Assembly (NCBI RefSeq): GCF_021354595.1
Contig: NZ_JADWYJ010000001.1
Location: 1,589,446-1,653,445 of the forward strand
Reading direction: 5' to 3'
Source of the DNA: Maribellus sp. CM-23
GTDB taxonomy: Bacteria > Bacteroidota > Bacteroidia > Bacteroidales > Prolixibacteraceae
Length of the DNA: 64,000 bases
Position numbers and translations under genes: made by a program. Below the pieces are notes generated by a model. That model made no database searches. It was not told where the DNA came from and was given only the letters and a program-made list of their open reading frames with translations. Positions 1 to 9,112 of the stretch are shown one piece after another. The first letter of the stretch is position 1. Each line of letters opens with the position of its first letter.

Positions 1-1245
1 ATATTTCCAGCCTCCAGCCTCTTCACTTATTTTTTGGGCCTTGGCTCCATCAATTATAAAAGTTCCTAAATGGTGCCCGCAAAGCAGCTGATTGTTGATC
101 ACCTCAAGGCACCAAACCTGTCCTTCGGTATTTTCTATCAATTCAAATTTTTCCCGGGTATTGTTACCAATTGCATTGAAGGGCTTGACAAAAAGCCCCT
201 GGTTGGTACCCAGATACAGGTTGTCTTTATAAACAAGACAGCAATAGCCGGTGCTGATTCCATCGTAACTTGTTATAAAACTTAAAGGAGAATTCAATTC
301 AATGTAATCGATCCCGTTGTCAAGCCCCAACCACAGATTTCCCGAGTTATCCCGAAACTGACTTAAAACAGTGTTATTCTGAAGCCCTTTTTCACGGTTA
401 ATGTGCTGAACTACTTTCCCATCCGAAGTAACAATCAGCACACCATTCAGAATCGTACCAATTGCCAAATGGTCCTCATCGGTTTTAACGGCACAAAAAA
501 GCTTGTACTTCTCAACAAGGTCGTTAACCGGAACATCCCACTTCTCCAGCTTCCCGTTTGAATAATAAAACCAGCCATCCTGCGCTGTTCCAATAAGGAG
601 ATGATTGTCGTGAAAACTAACAATGGAAAGTATCTCTGAATTTATAAGCTCATCGGCCCACGGCACTTTGTTTACAAAGCCGTTGATCAATTCAAACAAG
701 CCAACGCCCGACTCATGAAAAAACAAGCGGTTGTTCACATAAAATGAATAATCAAATGCTTTGTGAGGCCTGATTGTCCAAATCTCATCGTCGCGGTAAA
801 TAAAAATGTATTGGTACGATTGGAAAACGATTCCGAACTGGGTCTCATATATTTTCCAGATCACATCTGTTTCTGCAATGTCCGCATCCAGCTTCTCTTT
901 TAGACTCCTAAAAAAAGGGCCCTCCTCGCTATTGGTTTCGTACATGCCAAAATCGTCGTCCAATCCAATGTAGATAGTCCCTTTTTTATCCACGCAAACC
1001 GAGCGAACCGGAGAAGTTCCCGGGACATTAAAAAGGTCCCACTTCAGCCCATCAAAGCGAAGCAACCCGTCGTTGTTCGCGAAATACATAAACCCATCAG
1101 GATCTTGTGCAATTCCCCAGTTTTGTGTTCCGGCCAGGTACTCCGATTTGGGAAAGCTTCGGATTTTAGGAATACCCGTGTTTTTAACCTGCGTTAAGCC
1201 GGCCAGCGGAAGTATAAAAAACAATATGATCCAAAAGATTCTCAA
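1..1245 (-). CDS. Two-component-type propeller sensor, N-terminal part (cut by left edge)
   Basis: The reading frame is open from base 1245 down to base 1 (415 codons) and continues beyond the window. There is no ATG; an in-frame stop lies at 1249-1251, so the TTG at 1243-1245 is the best start. It gives a signal peptide (MRIFWIILFFILPLAGLTQ) followed by repeats of the two-component regulator propeller type, for example GIAQDPDGFMYFANNDGLLR, GTIYIGLDDDFG and GNLWLGLDNGIDYIEL. These periplasmic beta-propellers normally sense glycans or other ligands and are followed by a triple-tyrosine domain, a membrane segment and either a LuxR-type DNA-binding domain or a hybrid histidine kinase. The output domain lies outside the window, so the class is undecided. 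It is divergent from the serine hydrolase at 1435. Confidence 0.8.
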   Translation of the reverse strand, partial: MRIFWIILFFILPLAGLTQVKNTGIPKIRSFPKSEYLAGTQNWGIAQDPDGFMYFANNDGLLRFDGLKWDLFNVPGTSPVRSVCVDKKGTIYIGLDDDFGMYETNSEEGPFFRSLKEKLDADIAETDVIWKIYETQFGIVFQSYQYIFIYRDDEIWTIRPHKAFDYSFYVNNRLFFHESGVGLFELINGFVNKVPWADELINSEILSIVSFHDNHLLIGTAQDGWFYYSNGKLEKWDVPVNDLVEKYKLFCAVKTDEDHLAIGTILNGVLIVTSDGKVVQHINREKGLQNNTVLSQFRDNSGNLWLGLDNGIDYIELNSPLSFITSYDGISTGYCCLVYKDNLYLGTNQGLFVKPFNAIGNNTREKFELIENTEGQVWCLEVINNQLLCGHHLGTFIIDGAKAQKISEEAGGWKY

Positions 1246-1434
1246 AATTCAGGCTCGTTGGTATCTATTACTGGTAAAATTATGGTTTTGAATTTATAAT
1301 TTCATTTGCAACTTACAAACTACTTTGCTCACTAAAACCAAAATCTGTTGTTCATCACCGCATTCCAGCTACTGATCGAAAAAAGGGCCTGACTTAACGC
1401 AGATTTTGTAACTTTTCAATAAAAATCAGAAACG

Positions 1435-2847
1435 GTGAAAATTCTCTCTTTTATCATTGTCACCCTGTTGCTTGCCAACTCCTGCCATCAGGATACCACA
1501 GCTATTTACGGTTTTTGGGAAGGCCCTCACCCCGAAAACAAGAACCGAAAGTTTTATGTGAGATTCTATGAAAACAATCATACCCTTACCGCCCACGGAT
1601 TCTGGACGCACAATGGTTTTTACGACTCGGAGTTTGAGATTGACTCTGTTTATTTCAAGAAAGCAGAAATCCGCTTTTTTGTGCCGATGTGGGAGTGCAC
1701 CTATCTGGGTAAACTCATCGGCAACTCAATCGTTTCAGGAGGTTTTAGCTGCCCGGGGGAGCCCTTTGATTCAGTGTCGCTGATAAAAAACGACAACATT
1801 CATTCTTTCCTGATCGATGCACTTCCCGGTTCACAAGAAACGGGCTTTACCTACTCATGGAAAACACCTCCTGAAAATAAAGATGGGTTGAAAGTCGCAA
1901 ATGCCCTTTCACCAGGAGAGAAAGCTTTTCTGGACTCGATCATTCCCAAAATAGCGGAAAGCAAATTCGGCAGAATTAATTCAATACTGGTCTCAAAAGA
2001 TCACCAGCTTTTTTGCGAAGAATACTTTTGGGGCTATCAAGCCAAAGATCTTCATCCTGTTGAATCGGTTACCAAAAGTGTAACTTCTCTGCTAACAGGC
2101 ATAGCCATCGATCAGGGAAAGATAAGTGGAACAGACGAAAAAATCGCGGATATCTTTCCTGAAATCCGGCACAATCAACCCGAATTATTTAATCAAATCA
2201 CTCTCGAACATTTACTAAGCATGACATCGGGTTGCGAAAGTAAAGACGACCAACTGACAAAAAGCGAAGACCGGTTGAACTTCTGCTTGAACCGGAAAAT
2301 CATTCGTACACCCGGGGAAGTCTTCCAATACGACGGAGGAAATACCGAAATACTGGGAGCTGTGATTCATCGAAAAACTGGCATGTTTGCCGACAAGTTT
2401 GCAATGAAATACCTTTTTGAGCCTTTGAATATTCAATCGGTTAAGTGGTCGGACTACCAACAAAACGGTTATCCACTCATGTCGGGCGCTTTGTGTTTAC
2501 GTCCCCGCGATATGCTGAAAATAGGAGAACTGATATTGCAAAAAGGTCAATTCAACGGCCGGCGAATCCTGAGTGAAAAATGGATCGAAGAATCTACAAC
2601 CGCTTATGTTGAAACCGGTATTGAGAAAGATCAATACAGCTATTTATGGTGGAATATTCTAATAGAGTCGAAACACAAATCATACCCGTGTATTTGGGGA
2701 AACGGCTGGGGAAGCCAGTTTATCTATGTAGTTCCTGAACTGGAGCTTGTAATCGTAACAACAGGCCACAATTACGCACAAAATTCCTGGGCTTTCACCT
2801 CCGGACTCAAAGAATACCTTTATTTGCTGGATGAAAGTAAGCACTAA
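1435..2847 (+). CDS. Serine hydrolase (class C beta-lactamase/penicillin-binding fold) lipoprotein
   Basis: The gene opens with GTG and a type II signal peptide whose lipobox ends LLLANSC, so the protein should be anchored in the envelope. About 110 residues of unassigned N-terminal sequence precede a beta-lactamase-fold domain. The nucleophile motif SxxK is in VESVTKSVTSLLTG, the second motif is around QYDGGNTEILGAVI, and the C-terminal GNGWGSQFIYVVPE fits the third strand motif. Family members are esterases, D-amino-acid peptidases or carboxypeptidases; substrate cannot be read from sequence. The gene is alone on the plus strand, between the divergent propeller sensor and the convergent efp gene, and shares a bidirectional terminator with efp. 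The N-terminal domain may recognise a ligand or substrate, but that is a guess. Confidence 0.85.
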   Translation: MKILSFIIVTLLLANSCHQDTTAIYGFWEGPHPENKNRKFYVRFYENNHTLTAHGFWTHNGFYDSEFEIDSVYFKKAEIRFFVPMWECTYLGKLIGNSIVSGGFSCPGEPFDSVSLIKNDNIHSFLIDALPGSQETGFTYSWKTPPENKDGLKVANALSPGEKAFLDSIIPKIAESKFGRINSILVSKDHQLFCEEYFWGYQAKDLHPVESVTKSVTSLLTGIAIDQGKISGTDEKIADIFPEIRHNQPELFNQITLEHLLSMTSGCESKDDQLTKSEDRLNFCLNRKIIRTPGEVFQYDGGNTEILGAVIHRKTGMFADKFAMKYLFEPLNIQSVKWSDYQQNGYPLMSGALCLRPRDMLKIGELILQKGQFNGRRILSEKWIEESTTAYVETGIEKDQYSYLWWNILIESKHKSYPCIWGNGWGSQFIYVVPELELVIVTTGHNYAQNSWAFTSGLKEYLYLLDESKH

Positions 2848-2866
2848 GAAGTTTTCGGCCAACAAA

Positions 2867-2896
2867 AAACCGGTTCTGGAATCCCAAAACCGGTTT
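2867..2896. terminator. Bidirectional hairpin terminator
   Basis: A perfect 9-bp inverted repeat, AAACCGGTT at 2867-2875 and AACCGGTTT at 2888-2896, is flanked by A-rich sequence on the left and TTTAAAAT on the right. It sits between the convergent serine hydrolase and efp genes and can serve both. Confidence 0.75.
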
Positions 2897-2921
2897 AAAA
2901 TATATCGTTATAAACGGCGTA

Positions 2922-3491
2922 CTACTGTTTTACACGTTCGCTGTATGAACGGTCGGAGGTGCTCACACGGATTACATCACCTTCGTTAATAAACATCGGA
3001 ACCATTACTTCGGCTCCTGTTTCAACAGTGGCAGGTTTCAACGCTGTTGAACTGGCCGTGTTACCTTTTTCACCTTCAATGGTGCTAACAATGGTAAGCT
3101 CCACTTTTTCAGGCATTTCTGCAGTTAACGGAACTTCCTCATCGGCATGAAACTGAATTTCAATCATCTGTCCTTCCTTCATCAGGTCGTTGTTATCAAT
3201 CATCGCCTCCGGGATAGAGATTTGCTCAAAAGTTTCATTGTTCATCACGTTCAATCCCATATCGTCGCGATACAGAAACTGGTACTGACGACGTTCCACA
3301 CGAACTTCTTCTACCTTCACCCCCGAGTTAAAGGTATTTTCAATTACCCTTCCGGATTTAACGTTTCTAAGCTTGGTGCGAACAAAAGCCGGCCCTTTGC
3401 CGGGTTTTACGTGCAAGAATGATACAATCGTATAAATATCATCTTTGAATTTGATACACAATCCGTTTCTAAAATCTGCTGTAGAAGCCAT
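2922..3491 (-). CDS. efp: Elongation factor P
   Basis: EF-P binds between the P and E sites of stalled ribosomes and promotes peptide bonds at polyproline stretches. The three beta-barrel domains of the family are all present at the normal length (about 189 residues). The tip loop reads [10 protein letters not shown], placing an unmodified-type Lys at residue 32, the position that is lysylated or rhamnosylated (as Arg) in other lineages; no modification enzyme gene is nearby. The open frame also allows a TTG start six bases upstream (3497), but ATG at 3491 giving [10 protein letters not shown] matches the family start and is preferred. A good Bacteroidota promoter lies just upstream. Confidence 0.95.
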   Translation of the reverse strand: MASTADFRNGLCIKFKDDIYTIVSFLHVKPGKGPAFVRTKLRNVKSGRVIENTFNSGVKVEEVRVERRQYQFLYRDDMGLNVMNNETFEQISIPEAMIDNNDLMKEGQMIEIQFHADEEVPLTAEMPEKVELTIVSTIEGEKGNTASSTALKPATVETGAEVMVPMFINEGDVIRVSTSDRSYSERVKQ

Positions 3492-3522
3492 ATTCAAAAT
3501 TTATCTTGTTTTTTAAAGTGCT

Positions 3523-3552
3523 GCAAAAATAATCAAATCAATTAAAAATCAA
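3523..3552 (-). promoter_or_regulatory. efp promoter (Bacteroidota -33/-7 type)
   Basis: On the minus strand, TTG at 3550-3552 is followed after 18 bp by TATTTTTGC at 3523-3531, a full match to the TAnnTTTG -7 element of Bacteroidota. The element ends about 32 bases before the ATG at 3491. Confidence 0.65.
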
Positions 3553-3591
3553 CCCCTTCTGTAATTTTTGCCTGTATTTTTATAAAAAAAA

Positions 3592-4326
3592 CTAACGGGT
3601 CGTTTGCTCCACTCCGTCAATTTTATAGCTTTTTAATACTGCTTTTAGTGCGCCTACGCGCATTTCAAAAGTGATGAAAACAGGTACTTTTTTTTCTTTC
3701 GAGATGTAAAAACGAACGCCGTCGGCCTTTTTTAACACCTTCCCTTTTTCAACAGTGGGACTCAAAACATAGCTATTCATTTTGCCAATGTCGGTTTCCA
3801 CTACTTCTTCGCGCAGGAATTTTACGTTTATATCCGAAATCTTATCCGCATTAATCGTTGGATAAGTAACTCCATCGCCAGGCGCCAGGTTCTCGAATGG
3901 CTGGTTGTGCATAAAATAGAATAGCACCGAGATAATATCCACCAGGTTTTCAGGGACTTTTCGGCCACCGCTTCGCTGGCTAAAAATCGAGTCGTTCTCG
4001 TGAAAAAAGAAGGTTTCATTGTAGCGTCTGTAGCTACCTTCCTTAACATTCCGAATGGTTTTTAACGGAAGATAAGTTTCAGCATCAACTGTTGTTTCAT
4101 AGATATCATAAACACCGTACAGCTTTTCGGCCAACCCGGTGGTTTGCCCCATTACGTGGTAATGTTTGGCGGGCTTACCGTTATAAACCGTATCGCGGAT
4201 GATCATTTCAGCTTCTCCACCTTTCAGAAAACCAAATTTCAGGTTAAAACTGAGATGCTCCTCTTTGGCCTCCAGCTTTGAGAAGCCAAAAACTAACAGG
4301 AAAATTATCAGAATACTTTGTTTCAT
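3592..4326 (-). CDS. DUF3108 family periplasmic protein
   Basis: A cleavable signal peptide (MKQSILIIFLLVFGFSKLEA) is followed by the beta-rich DUF3108 pattern, with GFLKGGEAEMIIRDT near the start and VRFYISKEKKVPVFITFEMR near the end. The family is widespread in Gram-negative envelopes and resembles LolA/LolB-like or Spy-like beta folds; no activity is established. The start codon overlaps the stop of tsaB by four bases (ATGA, 4323-4326), so the two are translationally coupled. A cell-envelope role is likely, nothing finer can be stated. Confidence 0.8.
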   Translation of the reverse strand: MKQSILIIFLLVFGFSKLEAKEEHLSFNLKFGFLKGGEAEMIIRDTVYNGKPAKHYHVMGQTTGLAEKLYGVYDIYETTVDAETYLPLKTIRNVKEGSYRRYNETFFFHENDSIFSQRSGGRKVPENLVDIISVLFYFMHNQPFENLAPGDGVTYPTINADKISDINVKFLREEVVETDIGKMNSYVLSPTVEKGKVLKKADGVRFYISKEKKVPVFITFEMRVGALKAVLKSYKIDGVEQTTR

Positions 4327-5033
4327 TTTAATACTTTGTTCTTGGGGATCGTTGCCACAAAGTCCTTTAAATAAAAAGGTTCGAAGTAGGCAACATTTTC
4401 AAACTCCCGCTGGTTAAACTTATTTTCCGAGAGTTTTTGCATAAACCGTGCCGATGTTTTCGCCGGCCCTTCAAATACAGCATTGGGATGGGTTAACGCC
4501 GCTTTGCATTTCTCTGCCCCATTACCAAAAAACAGGATCTTATTTTCTTCCAGCAAGCTGCCGAACGAGCTTTCATCAATAATTTCTGCCGACACCGGCT
4601 GAGTCACTTCTCCTTTTTTGTCAAAAATGGCGGTGTAAACCTCCATTCTGCGGGCGTCAATCATCGGACAAAAGAGCAGATTCTCATTACTTCCCGTATA
4701 AAAGTCGGCAACATTTTCTGCGGCATAATGCCCCATCGCATCAATGGAGCCCACACCAATTAGTGGAATGTTCAAGCCATAGCACAAACCTTTGGCCACC
4801 GATACACCAATGCGAAGCCCGGTGTAAGATCCCGGACCTTTACTAACCGCCACTGCATCCAACTCTTTTTTGTCAAAATCAGCCGACACAAACAGCTCTT
4901 CGATAAACACCGTCAGTAATTGCGAATGATTCAGTCCTTCCGTACTTTCTTTTAGAAAGAGCGTTTCACCGTCTTTTGCCAGCGATACCGAACACACTTC
5001 GGTAGATGTTTCTATATTTAATATTGTTGCCAT
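4323..5033 (-). CDS. tsaB: tRNA threonylcarbamoyladenosine biosynthesis protein TsaB
   Basis: TsaB is the inactive ASKHA-fold partner that, with TsaD and TsaE, transfers threonylcarbamoyl to A37 of ANN-decoding tRNAs. The N-terminus ILNIETSTEVCSVSLAKDG, the conserved SKGPGSYTGLRIGVSVAKGL block and LFCPMIDARRMEVYTAIF are typical. The frame is open to a TTG at 5051, but ATG at 5033 (MATILNIETS) matches the family. The downstream neighbour is the DUF3108 gene (4-bp overlap). The upstream neighbour is a NodU-type carbamoyltransferase, whose N-terminal half shares the same Kae1/TsaD-like fold. Confidence 0.93.
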   Translation of the reverse strand: MATILNIETSTEVCSVSLAKDGETLFLKESTEGLNHSQLLTVFIEELFVSADFDKKELDAVAVSKGPGSYTGLRIGVSVAKGLCYGLNIPLIGVGSIDAMGHYAAENVADFYTGSNENLLFCPMIDARRMEVYTAIFDKKGEVTQPVSAEIIDESSFGSLLEENKILFFGNGAEKCKAALTHPNAVFEGPAKTSARFMQKLSENKFNQREFENVAYFEPFYLKDFVATIPKNKVLK

Positions 5034-5067
5034 AAGATGATCAATAAACAAAGTTCTGCAAAAATAG

Positions 5068-6717
5068 TTAAAGCATTACAATCTTTCCGTTTAGAACCAC
5101 AGCATCCAGTTTCATCTTCCGGGCCGAAAGCAAAGCATCTTCTTCGGTATGCACAATCGGCTCTCCCCCAGTATTAAACGAAGTATTTATCAATGCCTTA
5201 ACATGGTATTTTTCATCGATTTCAGTCAGCAGATCAAAAAGAAACGGATTGTCAGCCCGTTCAAAAATGCTTTGAAAACGCGCCGTACCATCCGCATGAA
5301 CCGCCCCTGCTATTTCCTCCAGCCGTTCGGGCAACACTTCAAAATCGAGCAACATGTACCTCGACAAAGCATCGATTTCGGATAGCCCGGTGAAATAACG
5401 GGTACTTTTTTCGAGCGCAATGGGTGCCAGCGGTCGGTACCATTCCCGGCCTTTCTTTTCGATGCTGAGTTTTTTTGATAATTCTTTTGAATCGGCTGTC
5501 GCGAGAATGCTCCGGTTTCCCAAAGCCCGTGGTCCGGCTTCACCCATGCCATTGCAAATCCCCACCAGTTTTTTCCGGGTTAGTAATTCTGCCACTTCTG
5601 CGATTGTTCCTGAATCATAATCCGCGGCATATTTTTCAATTCCCCAGTTGTTCAAATAAGCTGAATGTTGCTCAACCTTGCCATGTTTTTGCCACTCAGC
5701 AAAGGCAGCTGCCCCCAAAGCCAGCCCGGAATCTTCGGTACACGGCGGAATAAAGACTTTTTTAAACAAGCCGCTTTTTACCAGTTGCGTGTTGGCGACA
5801 ATGTTTAACGCGGATCCACCGGTGTAGTACAAATATTCAGCTCCCGTTTGTTCTTTTAGTGATGTTAGCTTTTGGAGGATGGCCTTGATAAAAACCTGCT
5901 GCAACGTAGCCGCCACATCGCGGATAAACGGATCGTTCTGGTTAAACGATTTGAGCTCAACGCCCCAATCCTGTTTTGTCTGCCGAAAGAAAAGCGACGT
6001 TTTTCCCCAAATATTTTCAAAGAAATTATGTTGGCGTAGCCATTCTTCCAACTCTGGCCGATAATTTCCCCAGCCGGCAAAGCCCATAAATTTCCCGGGA
6101 ACTGAATTTTGCTCGGCCAGCTTTGCTCCGATGATTGCAAACACCAGTGCATTGGCATTGTAAAGTGTTGAATACAGTTTTAAATCCCAGTGGTACTCCA
6201 CCCATTCGATTTTGCCATTTCTGAAAACCGCCGCGGAGAAATTGCTCAAACTGGCACCACCATCAAAATGCACCAGCAAACTGTTCTCCCTGAAATTTCC
6301 GAAAAAGGGCAAGCATGAAAAAATATGTGCCAGCTCGTGGTTAAGCAACCAGGCTTCTTTTTCCTCTCCAAACCACCAGCATTTCCCTTTTTCCAACCCG
6401 GTTGAAAGGTACTCATTCAGCGGGGCTTCAAAGCGAACTTCGCCCGACGAGGTAAGAAAAGTACGTCCAACCACATTGTCAACAAAAACCAGATCGTAGT
6501 CTGTTCCGAGCAGCTTTTGCTGTTTCAGAATATCTTTTAAATGAAGGTGAAGCGTGTTGTCGCGCTTTCGTCTCGAAATGCGTTCCTGTTGCAGAAAACG
6601 GATCACTTTACCGTTTTGCATCAGCGCCAGATTGTGATCGTGCACATAAAAAGGATGCTCGTAATCAAAGCGATCCTGTATCCCGTATATGGCCAATGTG
6701 GGCCTGCTTTTTTCCAT
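5068..6717 (-). CDS. Carbamoyltransferase, NodU/CmcH/TobZ family
   Basis: Family members use carbamoyl phosphate and ATP to form carbamoyl-adenylate and carbamoylate a hydroxyl on a sugar or antibiotic. Residues 1-350 are the Kae1-like domain: HDHNLALMQNGKV and QQERISRRKRD near residues 26-53, the metal-site motif NHELAHIFS (His127, His131), HFDGGASLSNF near 150, and YTGGSALN. The C-terminal domain has GEAGPRALGNRSILA and LINTSFNTGGEPIVHT, both diagnostic. Length (549) is usual. It overlaps the upstream DUF6427 gene by one base (TAATG) and lies 34 bp before tsaB, so it is probably co-transcribed. The acceptor is unknown and no antibiotic or polysaccharide cluster surrounds it. Confidence 0.88.
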   Translation of the reverse strand: MEKSRPTLAIYGIQDRFDYEHPFYVHDHNLALMQNGKVIRFLQQERISRRKRDNTLHLHLKDILKQQKLLGTDYDLVFVDNVVGRTFLTSSGEVRFEAPLNEYLSTGLEKGKCWWFGEEKEAWLLNHELAHIFSCLPFFGNFRENSLLVHFDGGASLSNFSAAVFRNGKIEWVEYHWDLKLYSTLYNANALVFAIIGAKLAEQNSVPGKFMGFAGWGNYRPELEEWLRQHNFFENIWGKTSLFFRQTKQDWGVELKSFNQNDPFIRDVAATLQQVFIKAILQKLTSLKEQTGAEYLYYTGGSALNIVANTQLVKSGLFKKVFIPPCTEDSGLALGAAAFAEWQKHGKVEQHSAYLNNWGIEKYAADYDSGTIAEVAELLTRKKLVGICNGMGEAGPRALGNRSILATADSKELSKKLSIEKKGREWYRPLAPIALEKSTRYFTGLSEIDALSRYMLLDFEVLPERLEEIAGAVHADGTARFQSIFERADNPFLFDLLTEIDEKYHVKALINTSFNTGGEPIVHTEEDALLSARKMKLDAVVLNGKIVML

Positions 6718-7703
6718 TACCCAACAAATTGAAGTGCAATTACGATCCCTAGCAGGAGTAGAAAAAAGAACTCACTCCAGAAACGGCTTTTCATAAAAAC
6801 CAACAGATTGGAGATCAAATATGTTACCGGAATGGCTGTAAGGATAAGCATTTCGTGCGATGCCGCCGGGATAAAAACAAAACCACCCAGCGAAAAAAGA
6901 AAAACGAAGAAGAACACAGTGAAATATTTCCGCGAACTTACTTTTTTCGTATCGTATTGCTGAGCCATTACAATGCTTCCCATGGCGGTAAACACCATCA
7001 GCACCCCCAGGTAAATCTGAAGCGGAACATTGCTGCGGAAATGACTTACCGGTTCGGTTATGCTTTGTTCAAACACCGTTAATAACGGATACAAACGGTC
7101 GGTGTAAAAGAAATAGCTTACGGCAAAAACCAGCGGTAACGCAAAGCCAATCACTATCAATATGAATTCGCGCCAGCGGGTATCCCGGTTCAACACCAGC
7201 AAACCGGCAATAAAAGCCGGAAGAAATACAATCAGGCTAACGTAAAACAAGGAGCCCACGCCCAGCAAAAACCCGACGTCAAAAACCGTGGTATAAGCTT
7301 TTTGTTGCTCAAAGATCCCGAACAGGCGATAAATGGCCAGCAAAAGAAAAATGGCTGCAAAATATACCGGCTGCAAGGTATGCAAGCCCGTAAAGCCACC
7401 GATGATGATGACAAACAAAATGGCGGGGAGCCGGGTTCGTATTCGGATAAACTGGTACCGGGCAATGATCATTTCCACCATCAACGCAAGGATGATCGTC
7501 AAAACCGCAGAAAGGATCACATTAAGCAATGGGTTTTCGGCAGTTAAACGAAAAATGGGCGCAAACAACACATTTTCAGCTTCGCCGGGCATAAAACCAT
7601 AATTGTAAGGAGCCAGAAATTTTTCGAACCAGAATGCCATTACGGCAAGCGGGATAAAAATCAGGTTTCTTAAATTATTCGATTTTAATGTTTTTAAAAG
7701 CAT
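6717..7703 (-). CDS. DUF6427-like multi-spanning membrane protein
   Basis: The protein of 328 residues has about nine to ten hydrophobic segments, with charged motifs such as EKFLAPYNYGFMPGE near the N-terminus and VLNRDTRWREFILIVIGFAL in the middle. The overall look is that of the Bacteroidota-specific DUF6427 family, for which no activity is established. Its stop codon shares a base with the carbamoyltransferase ATG, which points to coupled translation and suggests that the two proteins act together, perhaps with the membrane protein handling the lipid or sugar acceptor. That functional link is inference. Confidence 0.7.
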   Translation of the reverse strand: MLLKTLKSNNLRNLIFIPLAVMAFWFEKFLAPYNYGFMPGEAENVLFAPIFRLTAENPLLNVILSAVLTIILALMVEMIIARYQFIRIRTRLPAILFVIIIGGFTGLHTLQPVYFAAIFLLLAIYRLFGIFEQQKAYTTVFDVGFLLGVGSLFYVSLIVFLPAFIAGLLVLNRDTRWREFILIVIGFALPLVFAVSYFFYTDRLYPLLTVFEQSITEPVSHFRSNVPLQIYLGVLMVFTAMGSIVMAQQYDTKKVSSRKYFTVFFFVFLFSLGGFVFIPAASHEMLILTAIPVTYLISNLLVFMKSRFWSEFFFLLLLGIVIALQFVG

Positions 7704-7818
7704 GCCTTATACCGGTTAGCTCAAAATTGACGAATTTTCAACGCTTTCAAATGTCTCCTTCTCCAGTCTAACGGCATTGGTCAGAAAATTGAACACAGCC
7801 AAACTTTATCAAATGGTA

Positions 7819-9087
7819 TTACAGGTCGAAGCCCAAATCCTTCCGGTAGTATTTACCTTCGAATTCAATCTTTTCGGCGTTTCTGTACGAAGTAGCCAGC
7901 GCATCTTTCATATTAGCCCCGTACGAACTTACTGAAATAACGCGCCCTCCGGCAGTCACAACCTTGTCGCCGTCGTTTTTGGTACCCGCATGAAATACGA
8001 TGCTGTTCTCCACCTTTTCTTCACCCGTAATCACTTTTCCGTTTTCGTAACTTCCCGGGTATCCGCCCGAAACCAACATTACGGTAACGGCGGTGCGTTC
8101 GTCAATTTCTATCTTCTTTTCTGAAAGAGTTCCGGTAGCGGCGCCTTCGAGCAAGTCAACAAAATCCGATTTTACGCGCAACATAACGGCTTCCGTTTCC
8201 GGGTCGCCCATGCGAACGTTGTATTCAATCACAAAAGGTTCGCCTTTTACGTTAATCAATCCGAAAAAGATAAAACCATTGTATTCGATGTTGTCTTTCT
8301 GAAGTCCTGAAACAGTAGGCTGAATAATACGTTCTTCCACTTTTTTCATGAACACCTCATCGACAAAGGGAACCGGCGTGATAGCACCCATGCCGCCTGT
8401 ATTCAGGCCTGTGTCTCCTTCTCCAATACGTTTGTAGTCTTTGGCTTCAGGAAGAATTTTATAATCCTTTCCATCGGTGATGGCAAACACCGAAACTTCC
8501 ACTCCGCTCAAAAATTCTTCGATCACCACTTTACTACTCGCTTTTCCAAACTGGCCATCAAGCATTTCTTTCAAAGATGCTTCGGCTTCTTCCAGTGAGT
8601 CGATGATCAAAACACCTTTTCCGGCCGCCAAACCATCGGCTTTTAAAACATAGGGCGCCTGCATCTTTTTCAGAAAAGCAAGCCCTTCGTCCAGGTTCGC
8701 TGCGGTAACCGTCGCATATTGCGCGGTTGGAATGCCATGACGGGCCATAAAGGCTTTGGCAAAATCCTTACTGCCTTCAAGCTCGGCACCTAATTTTTTT
8801 GGGCCAACTACTTTAACATCTTTCAATGCTTCGTCGGCTGCAAAAAAGTCGTGCAATCCTTCTACCAACGGCACTTCCGGCCCCACCAACATCAGGTCGA
8901 TGTGGTTTTCCAAAACCGCCGCCTTTATCTTTTCAAAATCGCTAACACTCACGGCCAGGTTGGTTCCCAATTCTTTTGTCCCTGCATTTCCGGGTGCAAA
9001 AAACAATTGTTCCACCTTGTCGCTTTGTTTTATTTTCCACCCCAAAGCGTGTTCCCTGCCACCGGAGCCAATAATCAATATCTTCAT
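7819..9087 (-). CDS. purD: Phosphoribosylamine--glycine ligase (GAR synthetase)
   Basis: PurD joins glycine to 5-phosphoribosylamine with ATP, the second step of de novo purine synthesis in the cytosol. The N-terminal MKILIIGSGGREHALGWKI, the LMLVGPEVPLVEG loop, the ATP-grasp segment (YVLKADGLAAGKGVLI) and NVRMGDPETEAVMLRV are all diagnostic. Length (422) is standard and the ATG is well placed. It lies 25 bp downstream of the DUF2723 gene on the same strand and may be read through from it; no other purine genes are in the window. Confidence 0.97.
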   Translation of the reverse strand: MKILIIGSGGREHALGWKIKQSDKVEQLFFAPGNAGTKELGTNLAVSVSDFEKIKAAVLENHIDLMLVGPEVPLVEGLHDFFAADEALKDVKVVGPKKLGAELEGSKDFAKAFMARHGIPTAQYATVTAANLDEGLAFLKKMQAPYVLKADGLAAGKGVLIIDSLEEAEASLKEMLDGQFGKASSKVVIEEFLSGVEVSVFAITDGKDYKILPEAKDYKRIGEGDTGLNTGGMGAITPVPFVDEVFMKKVEERIIQPTVSGLQKDNIEYNGFIFFGLINVKGEPFVIEYNVRMGDPETEAVMLRVKSDFVDLLEGAATGTLSEKKIEIDERTAVTVMLVSGGYPGSYENGKVITGEEKVENSIVFHAGTKNDGDKVVTAGGRVISVSSYGANMKDALATSYRNAEKIEFEGKYYRKDLGFDL

Positions 9088-9112
9088 TAAAAAAGTGTTT
9101 TATCTGTTCGTT

